64,000 bases of DNA from Lasiodiplodia sp. COLG20. Taxonomy: Eukaryota; Ascomycota; Dothideomycetes; Botryosphaeriales; Botryosphaeriaceae. The stretch covers positions 1,612,001 through 1,676,000 of the forward strand of contig VNWV01000004.1 in NCBI GenBank assembly GCA_009801085.1, in the 5' to 3' direction. Numbering within the stretch: the stretch's first letter is position 1; each line of letters starts with the position of its first letter. Shown in pieces: positions 41,031 to 50,720 of this stretch. Under the pieces are notes generated by a model. It saw only the letters and a program-made list of their open reading frames with translations. It was not told the origin of the DNA and did no database searches. The translations under genes and the position numbers were made by a program.

Positions 41031-43943
41031 ATGATGCGGCTATCTTTCATCTCGGCTGCCCTATTGCACATGTCAAATGTGGCATCCGCAGCCAGCCTCA
41101 CAGGTGAGCGCGCGAGGTTCCCATTGGGTTGTTTCAGACTGATCTGAACATGGGAACAGCAAGCTATCGAAACTCTTCAACAGAAGCAGCGCCAGCAACG
41201 CCGCAAATCACGCCAAGTCCTACGAATTTTCTTAGCAATGGCACTTGCAGCGCCGAGTGCTTGCTCTTGATACCATTCTGCGAAGACTGGTACTGGAGCA
41301 AGCTGTACGTCTCAACGACGTTGACGGCAGCAACCAAGTATATCGTCATCAACAGAAAGACGAACACGACTTCGACAAAGATCGTGTATGCAGATCTCCC
41401 AGACGGCTACACATTGCCGCCGACAAATGCCCAGGGCACGCAGGCGACAGTCACGACGTTCGGAGACCTGTCGACGACGATCGCATATCCCACGCCGTAC
41501 CTGAGCTGGGACTCCGGCTACTCCTGGTCGGGAACGCTGCCTACCGTGGACGCGAGTAGCTCGTCTATCTGTTCGACCGTGACCGGTAGTGTTTCGACCA
41601 CCAAAACATACACGGGTAGCTCGCAAACCAAAATAAGAACGCAATACATTACCGAAACCTACAGCAACGGGTCAATCGACGTTTCTACCGATTACGACTG
41701 GAAGTGGGTTCCGACGACAACATATGTCAGCTCCTTCGAGACGGGGACATATGCCACGGTTCTTTACGGCGATACGTTCCAGCGCACTGTGCCGCCGGTC
41801 GACTCTGCTGATCCTTACGGCTTCCTGTAAGCGGACCTCTCCATCTTTTCCATGCCGACACTGACGTTTGTGCAGATATACGCTGGTCGCCAACTACACT
41901 CTCCTCTGGCCCAAGTCGATTGAGACAGATGCGGCGTACCTCTCGTGCAGCACGCCGACCTACCCTGCCCCTGCCGAGGCTCTGATGACCGCTTCCTTCA
42001 TCACCGAGACCTCAACCTCATTCGAAGACGGCGACGACGAGCCGACAACTGCAGCACCGCCACCAACCAGCTCCCCGGATGAACCAGAAACCTCCCCAAC
42101 GCAACCACCAGCGGAAACCAGCCCCACGGAAGGCACAAAGCAGCTGTCCCCCGCACCAACAGCCCAGCCTCCACCAGCCGAAACCGCTGCTCCAATCACC
42201 CAGAACCCAGAGACGACGAACAACGACAACGACAACAACCCGCCTCCCCAAACCATCGGCACCGTCCAACCCCCCGCCGAACAAAACTCCCCATCCGCCG
42301 TGCCTGTCGTATCCGCTGCGCCACCTGCGAGCAACGCAGACACCCCCGTCGTCGTCCCGCCGCCCTCGACCTTCCAAACCGTCGACATCTCCACCACGGC
42401 CGCCGACGGCTCGCCCACCACCGCCCCCGGAATCATCATCGGCGACCAAACGCAACCCATCATCTCGACCGTCATCCCCGCGCCCTCGTCCCAGGCCGTC
42501 CCGCCAGGAGAAACCGCCGCCGCTCCCCCGCCGGCGTCCTCAATCCCCGCCATCGTCGTCGGCTCGCAGACCATCACGGCGGGACAAACCGCGACGATCG
42601 GCACCGTTCCCGTCGTCGTGCCTGTTCCCGCATCGACTGAGCAAGGCGAAGGAGGAAATCCGGCGTCGCCACCAACCTTGTCCGTCGTGCCCGTCGACCA
42701 GCAGCAGCCGCCTGCCTCCGCCCCAGCTGTGACGCTGCCCAACGGCGCCACGGCCGTCGTCGGCGGCAGCTCCGGATCGCAGGTCGTCGTCGTCGGCGGC
42801 AGTCAAACGCTGCAGCCGGGCGAAAACACCATCGCCGGCTCCGGCGCGACCGTCATCCTGACCACCGACGCCGCAGGCAACAGCGTCATCGTCGCGGACG
42901 GCAGCACGGCCGCCCTGCCCACCGCGGCCCCCGCGACAGCCGGCAGCGGCGGAGTCGTCACCCTCCCCGGCGGCCAAACGGCCTCCGTCGATAGCGCGTC
43001 TCAGGTCGTCGTCATCGGCGGGCAGACCCTCCAACCAGGCAGCAACACCATCACCGGCTCCAGCGGCGGTGACAGCAACACGGTCGTCCTAACCACCAAC
43101 GCCGCCGGCGCCACCGTCATCGTTGCCGACGGCAGCACCGCCGCGCTACCTACAGCGGGCCCTGCAGTGACGGCAGCCGGCGCGGGTGGAGCGGTCGTCA
43201 CGCTGCCGGGCGGCCAGACGGCGTCGGTGAACGGCGCGTCGCAGGTCGTCGTCGTCGGCGGGGATGGGGTCGCGACGACGCTGAGCGCGGGGGCGAACAC
43301 CCTACCCGCCGGAACAGGCAGCGCGGGGGTGGTGGTGACGGTGACGACGGATGCGGCGGGGAATACGGTGCTCGTTGGCGAGGGCGGAAGCGCGGTGACG
43401 GTGCCTGCCGCTGCGACTGGTGGTGCGGTGACGGCGGTGGCGACGTTGCCGGGTGGGCAGGAGGTCGTGGTGGCTGGGTCGTCAGGGTATGTGGTGGACG
43501 GGACGACGTTGACGGCGGGGACGAATGTGGTGGATGGCTCGTCGACGGTGGTGTTGACGACGGATGCTGAAGGGCAGACGGTCGTGGTGGAGGGGGGCAG
43601 TCGGACGGTGGAGTTGACGGGGACGGGAGAGGCTACGGGCGTGTCGACGGGGTTGGGTGGGATTATTCTGAGTGGGTTGGGGGCGTCTGGCAGTAGCACG
43701 AGGTCGGCGTCGGCGTCGGCGTCGGCGAGTGGGACGCGGAGTGGTAGCAGCAGCAGCAGGAGCAGCAGCAGCGGTGCCACGGCAACGTCGTCGGACGGCG
43801 CTGCTGCTTCGGCTTCTGAGTCGGCTGGTGCCGCCGCCGCCGCCGGTGCGGCTTTTGGAATAGTCGGAGGTGGTGCCTGGGGTGTGCTCGTGCAGGGGGT
43901 GGGGCTCGTAATGTGCTTGGTGTTCGGCGTGGTTCTGCTTTGA
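41031..43943 (+). CDS. GPI-anchored Ser/Thr-rich cell-wall protein with tandem repeats
   Basis: Predicted secreted, GPI-anchored surface protein of 935 aa. Exons: 41031-41103, 41160-41826, 41876-43943 (2808 nt). A signal peptide (MMRLSFISAALLHMSNVASA) is encoded by exon 1. Residues ~25-290 form a Thr/Ser/Tyr-rich domain with several N-glycosylation sites (NSS, NGT, NTT, NGS, NYT) and four Cys. A Pro/Thr-rich linker of about 250 residues follows. Four diverged tandem repeats of roughly 60-80 residues, each starting TLP(G/N)G and containing TLxxGxNT and TTDAxG, span about 42730-43620. A Ser/Ala-rich stretch and a hydrophobic C-terminus (GVLVQGVGLVMCLVFGVVLL) complete the GPI signal. Such proteins act in adhesion or wall structure. 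Strong codon bias over the repeats opens long antisense frames that are not genes. Confidence 0.87.
42730..43620 (+). repeat. Four tandem ~240-bp coding repeats
   Basis: Units begin near 42730, 42961, 43198 and 43441. They share TLPGGQ, SxVVVxGG, TLxxGxNT, VxLTTDAAGxTVIV and, in the first two, ADGSTAALPTA. Units 1 and 2 are most alike at both protein and DNA level; units 3 and 4 have drifted and show different codon choice (many G-ending codons). Length variation between strains is likely for such wall-protein repeats. Confidence 0.75.
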
Positions 43944-44711
43944 GTGGACTGTACGCGTAAGTTCTCGGGGTAATCTAATGGCAGTTGTAACGAGATATGA
44001 GGTAACAAGATTATGCAAACAATGTTAATCTTCTCGGTATCCTTCTCCTTCTATTGGGGTGATCGACCACTGTGAGCTTCGCTATCGTGGCTGTCATGTT
44101 CATGGTCACTTACAAATATCGGCCGCCATGTCCGTATCTGAGAATTTCGCCAAGCATAGTATTGCTGCTTTTGGTCAAAGGAACGCCGCAGTCGGACTGT
44201 TAAGATAACATCTTTATGTTTTCCTTGCTTAAAGAAGAAGATTGTCGAGGAAATCCCCACTGCATGACGTTGTCGTCGTCGGCTTACGGGTCTGTCCGTT
44301 CACGAGCCTCTCGGTATCTGTGCTAGACCCGCTTAGTAGCCACGGCACGCGGGCACATTATCAACCGACGCAGCTGATTCGTCGACGGCGGCTGGTCGAG
44401 GAGCCGCTCTTTCGCCACAATCCGGGGTAACGCTCCACGCAAGCGTCAGTGTGGGGACCCCACACCCCGCGAAATGCGAAAGAGGCAATCTTCTCCAAAC
44501 CCCAGATAATCGCCCTCCGCACCGTGAGGCCGCCAGCGCCCGTTAGCGTCAAACCCCGACGACTATTTAGCATCGCTGCAATGGCATTCGTATATTGATT
44601 CTGCATCATTTCGGCTCGGGTTCTTTCCTGACACCTGCTCTTCACCTCACTTTCCGCGTGTGTGTCCGTTATCCTTACTTGCTTGCGCTTCATCGGCCGT
44701 CGAAAGACACA
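43944..44711. other. Intergenic spacer and sugar-transporter promoter
   Basis: Between the GPI gene and the transporter, both on the plus strand. Contains the cluster of CreA-like sites at 44422-44505 but no coding frame with a domain. Confidence 0.5.
44422..44505. promoter_or_regulatory. Cluster of five CreA/Mig1-type sites (SYGGRG)
   Basis: Five matches to SYGGRG occur within 84 bp: CCGGGG at 44422-44427 (+), GTGGGG at 44451-44456 (+), its mirror CCCCAC at 44458-44463 (-), CCCCGC at 44465-44470 (-) and CCCCAG at 44500-44505 (-). The middle pair forms a perfect 17-bp palindrome (44449-44465). One match per 256 bp is expected on both strands in random sequence. They lie 200-290 bp upstream of the transporter start codon. 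Paired sites are the functional form for Aspergillus CreA, so glucose repression of the transporter is a reasonable inference. Confidence 0.6.
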
Positions 44712-46619
44712 ATGGAGAAGGCCATCGAGGCTGGCGAAAAGCCTGCGGGCAACGTCGAGCATAATGAGGATATGGGAGTGACATCACACGACGTCCCCGA
44801 GAACTTCACTGCTCTGGTCGAAGACATTTCGTACGGCCCTGGCGGAATCCGTGGCATTATTGCGTCTCCCTTCGTCTTTGGTGCCGCATTCCTTGCCTCT
44901 CTCGGCGGCTTCTCATTCGGTTATGATCAGGGTGTCATTTCCATCATCAACGTCATGGATCAGTTTCTGGATCAGTATCCAGAGTTGAAAGGAGGTAAGT
45001 AGAAGCGGCGCCGCAAATTCAATCATTGATAACTGAGACCGGATAGGTGGCTTCTGGACTGGCTTCATGACGGCTATGCTGGAACTTGGTGCATTCCTCG
45101 GCTGTTTCTTCATGCCTTGGTTGGCTGATAAGATTAGCCGCAAGTGGGCACTCAGCGTCGTAGTCGTCATCTTCTGCATTGGCGCAATCATCCAAACTGC
45201 AGCTCCAAACTACGGAACCCTCGTTTTTGGCCGCTTTTTTGGAGGCATCGGTGTTGGAACACTCGCATTGGTGGGTTTTCCCATCTCCTTCGCTGTGTCA
45301 ACCCCTTTACTGATTTCTTCAGGGCGCGCCGCTGTACATTTCAGAGATCGCTCCGCCGCACTTGCGCGGCGCTCTACTGGTGCTAGAATCCGTCTCGATC
45401 GTGCTTGGCGCCGTGGTGGCGTACTGGATAACGTATGCCACGAGGCACCTGGAAGGAGAGATTGCCTTCCGCCTGCCGTTCGGCCTTCAGATGGTCTGCG
45501 CCGTCTTCCTCGGGACTTGCATCCACTTTTTTCCCTACAGCCCGCGCTGGCTGGGTCTTGTTGGTCGCGAGGCGGAATGTCTGCAGAGCCTGTCCAAGCT
45601 GCGTCGTCTTCCACCGACAGACTGGCGCATCAAGGCTGAATTCCAAGCCATCATCACTGAAGTCGAGTTTCAGAAGAAGATGCTGGAAAGAAGGCATCCG
45701 GGCGTGACCGGCTTTAAGCTTGAGATCGCGACCTGGCTGGACCTTTTCAAGAGCCGCAGGCGTGTCGCCATCGGCGTTGGTGTTGCATTCTTCCAACAGT
45801 TTTCCGGTGAGTGCAACCCCCTTTCTTATCAAAGCCCCAAACTCATCTCTCTCAGGCATTAATGGCTTCATCTACTACGCACCTCTTCTGTTCCGCAGTC
45901 TCGGCCAGGATAGCGAGATGTCGCTGATCCTATCCGGTATGATCAACATCGGACAGCTCGTTGCCGTTGTACTCTGCTTCTTCATCATCGACCACGTTGG
46001 CCGGCGCCCGCTCGCTATCTGGGGTGCTATTGGCATGGCAGTACCATACATAATTATGAGCGCGTTGGTTGGCGAGTTCTCGCACGACTGGCCCGGCCAC
46101 TCAGCCGCCGGGTGGGTGACCTGCGGCTTCGCCTACGTCTACATCATTGCATACGGCGTCTCGTATTCGCCTCTCGCATGGGTACGTCCTCCCTCGGATT
46201 CGCGCTCCTCCGCCTTAAATCTTTATCCGCTTCTTGCATTTGTAAAATGCTAACATCTATTCAAGGCACTGCCGGCCGAGGTCTTTTCGAACAGCACCCG
46301 CGCAAAGGGTGTCGCGCTGTCGACGGCGACGGTGTGGATATGCAACTTCATCATTGGCGTCATCGTACCAGTCATGATCGAGAACGCCGGGTACGGCACC
46401 TACGTCTTCTTCGCCATCATGTGCATCCTGGCTGCCATCTGGGCCTTCTTCCTCGTCCCGGAAACGAAGGGCAAGACGCTCGAGGAGATGGACGATGTGT
46501 TTGGCGATAGCACGGCGCACGAGGAACGCGAGGTCATGGCTGAGGTTTTGAGGAATGGCGAGACGCGAACGGCTGACGCTGTGATCAATGAGAAGGTGGC
46601 CCAGACGATGGCGGCTTGA
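44712..46619 (+). CDS. MFS sugar transporter
   Basis: Plasma-membrane sugar:proton symporter of the sugar-porter family, 556 aa. Exons: 44712-44994, 45047-45270, 45323-45806, 45856-46181, 46266-46619 (1671 nt). Twelve helices can be followed. Signatures: FGYDQGVIS in helix 1, DKISRKWA in the first cytosolic loop, LGAPLYISEIAPPHLRG after helix 4, YSPRWL at the end of helix 6, FFQQFSGINGFIYYAP in helix 7, DHVGRRPL in the 8-9 loop and VPETKGKTLEEMD after helix 12. The cytosolic N-terminus of about 70 residues is longer than in yeast Hxt proteins. The nearest named type (hexose, pentose or polyol) cannot be assigned by eye. The upstream CreA-like cluster suggests carbon catabolite control. Confidence 0.93.
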
Positions 46620-47267
46620 GGGTTTGTTAGTGGATCCGGAGGGGAGTGTGCATAGGTATACTGTAAACACCTGAATGTGAATTAACTTTGCTTCAATCAT
46701 CAGCCATTTGTTAGCTTGAAAGTTTTCCCGAATCCTTCCCATTATCGGTCCTCTATCTCTTCTATTATAGATGCTCTTCTAGATCTCGGAATACCACGCT
46801 GGCATTGGCGGTACGCTAAATTAACACGCAGCTCGCCGCCATGCGCAAGTGACAAAAACTCTAACGCAGCCCGTTCGTGGTCTTTTGCGCGGCGAAAAAC
46901 GGTGGATGGAAAACCTCGGGTATCTCGGTAGCTTGTCTTTATCTACAAGCTGTGTGGTCATAGCATGGTATGTCAGGCGTCAAGTCGGAGCTACGTCAGC
47001 AGCGTAGGCGAGAGAGACCGGGCGTCTTGACCCGAACAAACGGCGATCGAGGCAAAGACGGCGGCCCTAAAAGACGGCTAGCCGGGTCTGGCAGCACCAG
47101 ACTGGCTCACGCTGATGCACGAACCCTGCTATTCCGCGCCTCTGGTTGGCCCCGCAGCCATGCTAGCGGGGGCTTGCACCGCGGGCGCGAGCAAAAAGGT
47201 AGCACAGATCCGCCCTGTTCAAATCCACTCCGCCGGCCCCATTCGAACATCCGGCTTGCAACGCAAA
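46620..47267. other. Intergenic spacer, 648 bp
   Basis: Between two plus-strand genes; presumably 3' UTR of the transporter and promoter of the second regulator. Several frames run through 46970-47300 but none has a domain. Confidence 0.45.
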
Positions 47268-49734
47268 ATGAATACTTCGTGGTATGCAAGGTGCAGAACA
47301 CGTAACACACCGGATAAAGCTGACACTTGTCGTCCGACCTGCAGTAATAACTGCCGAACCAGGCACTACAAATGTCCGTCTTCTCCGGGTATGACGCCGG
47401 CGAACGGGGCTGCGCTGATGGGCTGCAGGCGACGGCAAGGTGCCTCAGTGTGGCAGATGCGAGCGGACTGGTCGACCCTGTGTCCGCGAAACCCGCTGGA
47501 AGTTCAAGCACCGACACTTCCCTCAGACCGACCTGCAGAAGCAAAAGTGGCTTCCCGTGCCCCCGAAAGGTTCACTGTCCTCGCCCAGCCGCCACCTCCC
47601 GAAACACTGACCAGCAACAGTTGACTTCATTGCCGAGAACGGCGTCGATGGCCCGGATTCAGACGAAGAATTTAACGGGGAAGATGATGCCGCTAACACT
47701 GCCGTCGTTGTTACTAACGGTGACATCTCACTGGATGCTGACATAATTTTGGACCCCCTATTGGTATGTGTCGGCTGGGAAGCAAGCTTCTGCGTTGTCA
47801 CACACACACATCCCAACACTGAAACTCCTGCCACCAGACGCATCCAACACCATCGTTTCCATCGGCCAACCATGACGACCCCGAATCGCTCTCTCCCTTC
47901 ATCTCACTCACCTCATCGGCATCCTGGCTAGCCGACGTCGAGAGGCTCCATTCGATAGCAATCAGCACCCCTCAGTCCGCGGTCAGCACACCAGGCCGAC
48001 TGCAAAAGCTCAATCAATGGCCACTTCCGGTCGAAGAAGAAGCGATGCTGCTTCGATACTTCATCGACAACGTATCACGATTCGTACGCTCCCCCTTATC
48101 TTGTACCCACAGCAGCCGCACCGTCTAGCAGAACTCATGATCCCACCTCCAGTTCGACGTCAGCGAGCCGATCCAGTACTTCCGCGTCGACATCCCGCAG
48201 CGGGCGCGCACGAACGCAACCCTGGCCAACGCCATCATGGCCCTGTCCTCGCGCATACTGCAGTGGAAAGAAGGCTACAACCCGCACGTCGCCGACCGAT
48301 ACTACCAGAAGTGCCTCGAAGCGCTCATCCCGGCCCTCAGTGACGAGGCGCTCGTCATGGACGACACGCTGCTGGCCGCTACGATATTCCTCCGCATGCT
48401 CGAAGAAATGGACTGTAAGTGTTGTCATCACCACACCACTCCTAGGACAACCATCCCACTACGACCCTTCTCTTCCACACCTCCCTCCACCCCATTCTAA
48501 CTAGCCACGCTCCATCTTAGCCCACATCTCCGGCCTCGACGACGGCGGCCGCCACCTCAGCGGCACGCAAGCCATCATCAGCGTCGCGACCGACGCCCAA
48601 AACCACCACCACAACCCATCCACCTCCACCTCCGCCTCGCCGCCAACCGGCTTCCGCCTCGCCGCCTACTGGACCGCCTTCCGCCAGGAACTCTGGCTCG
48701 CCCTGCACAAGCGCCAACCCGTCACCCTCTCCGTCCGCCGCGTCTGCGGCTTCGTCGACGACTACACGGACGACTACTCCTCCTCCTCCAACGGCTTCGA
48801 CCACCACCACCACCACAACCTCCGCAACCACCACATCCACCACCATCCCTCCCCTCGCAGCGGCAGTGGCGTCGGCGTCTTCTCCGCCCCCGCCCCCGAC
48901 TGGGTGTGGACGCAGCGCGCCGTCGCGCACTGCGGCGACACGCTCGACTGCATTTTTGGGGATTTTGAGAGGGCGGAGGGGATGAGGCGGTGGCGCACGC
49001 TGGTCGCGGACAACGAGCGGTGGTGGCGGAATGTGCCGAAGAGCTTTGGGCCGTTTTTTGGGGGGTTTGGGGAGGATGTTGGGGAGGTGGTGGGAGGGAC
49101 ACCGACGGCGGCGGGGACGGCGGCGGTGGGAGTGGGGGAGAGGGGAGGGGCGGGAGGGTTTCCGGAGTTGAGGTGTCATTTGGAGTGGCATGGTGAGTGA
49201 TTCTCTTTTTCCCTGAGTGAGGGGGGAGGGTGGAGGGCTGATGAGGGGTGCAGTCATGGGATTCGCGTATATCGTTCTTGCGCGACTGCTGCTCGTCGTG
49301 CATGATCCGACTGTCCCGACGCTGGGACCGCAGCGGAGGCGGGCGATTGCGGAGATTGATGTAAGTGTTTCCCCCCATCCCATCTCACGGTGTGGCGGCT
49401 ACGGTCTAGGTTAGGCATCACGGCTCTAACGAAAAAACTGCCACAGAAAAAAGCCAGGCGAGACGTTCGAATCCTTTGCGGTATCGGCCTGTCGAACGAC
49501 GCTGTGCCGCCGGCTATTCTTATTTCCTGCATGGCCGTGACACTTTGTAAGCAGCAGCGGTTCGGTTTCCTCATTCGGTCTGCACGCTAACCCGTCACCC
49601 GTACAGTTGCCGATCGCTTTACCAACCAAACCGAGCAGGAGCGCCTCTACTGGGTGCTGCTTGAGACGGAGAGGCGGCACGGATGGCCCACTGCTCAGGC
49701 ACGAGCGCAGCTCAAGGAGATGTGGGGATGTTGA
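47268..49734 (+). CDS. Zn2Cys6 transcription factor, ten exons
   Basis: Predicted nuclear regulator of 618 aa. Exons: 47268-47281, 47345-47388, 47429-47569, 47621-47763, 47838-48083, 48153-48414, 48521-49192, 49254-49360, 49447-49546, 49607-49734 (1857 nt). The zinc cluster C-x2-C-x6-C-x11-C-x2-C-x6-C is at residues 5-37 and is built from three exons; the first Cys codon itself is split by intron 1. It continues RETRWKFKHRHF. The rest matches the C6-regulator type with a fungal-specific domain: WLADVERLHSIAIST, RARTNATLANAIMALSSRIL, FRQELWLALHKRQPVTL, GFAYIVLARLLLVVHDPT and RRDVRILCGIGLSN. A His-rich insertion (five consecutive His plus more) and a Gly-rich loop lie in exon 7. Intron 3 uses a weak donor (GTTCAC). 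Targets are unknown; adjacency to the sugar transporter is the only hint. Confidence 0.82.
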
Positions 49735-50104
49735 TGACAATTGCACCACAAAGTCGGCAATAACGGAACTATGAATCGAAACTCTCATCCGAAAAAGCCC
49801 CACAAGAATCACAACACCGCGTCCCACCATCTTAGCCGGGAGAGGTAGAGATGGGAAGGCCCTTCGGCGCGAAGTGACGGACACGGTGATCCTTCCGCGG
49901 ATATAGCCATGGTGGAGAATTATCGGAGTATAACTCTATTCGGCGGGCTGCCAATCAGATGGCCCGCAATAAGCGGTCGGGCTCTTAAGATACGGGTGTT
50001 CTAGGTGTTCACTTAATCATTTCGAGTAAGTGGGCTGTTGAGATTGATTAACAATCCAAAGATAGAAGAGGGCGTCGGCCGAGGGATTACTTCGGCAAAA
50101 CCAC
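49735..50104. other. Intergenic spacer, 370 bp
   Basis: Between the second regulator and the small orphan gene. No feature is supported; possible extra 5' exon sequence of the orphan gene cannot be excluded. Confidence 0.4.
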
Positions 50105-50720
50105 ATGTGGACAAGTGCGAGAAGATTCACCTGTCACTCAAGCCACTGGGAAGTCGAAGCGTTAAAGTATCAGGAGTTTCTCCGGGGAGTCTGGTTCGAT
50201 TATCGGCTTCGGATGTTCGCAGATACCCGATTTGCCGTGCCACGGTGGTTGCGGCAAACTCCTTTCCTCCGTGCCCTTTGGTCCGCTAACGCTTCCGCTG
50301 GGATACGCGGCGGCTCCGAGCTAGATGATTATCAAAAGCTTTTATCCGCCTACCATTTCCGGCGAAATCGAACCGAACAACAGAAAATGTCTGCCATCGA
50401 GACGGCAAAGATCCTATTGCAATATGTGATGGAAATCGACTGTATTGGATGCGCTGGGTGAGTGGCATGAGGACTGAGAAGGTGGTTAATCGGGTGGCGG
50501 CTACACACCCTGCTAAGCTAACTACGAAGCTATTCAATACACAGTGCAACAAATCCCTACTGATGACGACCAGCTTCGTTGGGCAGTCCGCCTGTACGCC
50601 TCAATCGACTCAATGTTCTCCAACATACCCATACGCTACCTGATATACGATGACGTGCTACAAGCTCGACCTAGCTGTCACTTTACTCGTCCCGAACCTC
50701 AAGACCTCCGGCATCAGTAA
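50105..50720 (+). CDS. Small orphan gene or gene fragment
   Basis: Proposed protein of 170 aa. Exons: 50105-50441 and 50545-50720 (513 nt). The first exon gives VEALKYQEFLRGVWFDYRLRM, PRWLRQTPFLRALWS and SAIETAKILLQYVMEID; the second gives DDDQLRWAVRLYASIDSMF and NIPIRYLIYDDVLQ. The composition is that of a real soluble protein, but no family is recognised. The first ~15 residues look untypical, so the true start may lie downstream or in another exon. The donor at 50442 (GTATTG) keeps the frame; a better consensus donor at 50458 does not, which may mean decay. The last 38 bases overlap the 3' end of the membrane-protein pseudogene on the other strand. Confidence 0.45.

Noticed and set aside
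41960..42751. 263-codon minus-strand frame
   Set aside because: Gly/Val-rich mirror of the Pro/Thr linker of the GPI protein; no start context or domain.
43001..44008. 335-codon minus-strand frame opposite the GPI-protein repeats
   Set aside because: Pro/Ala/Thr low complexity mirroring the GC-biased codons of the plus-strand repeats. The plus frame has a signal peptide, domains and a GPI signal.
48517..49383. 288-codon minus-strand frame in the second regulator
   Set aside because: Antisense shadow of exon 7 with Pro/Arg/Ser and Gly/Val runs; the plus frame carries the conserved regulator sequence on both sides.
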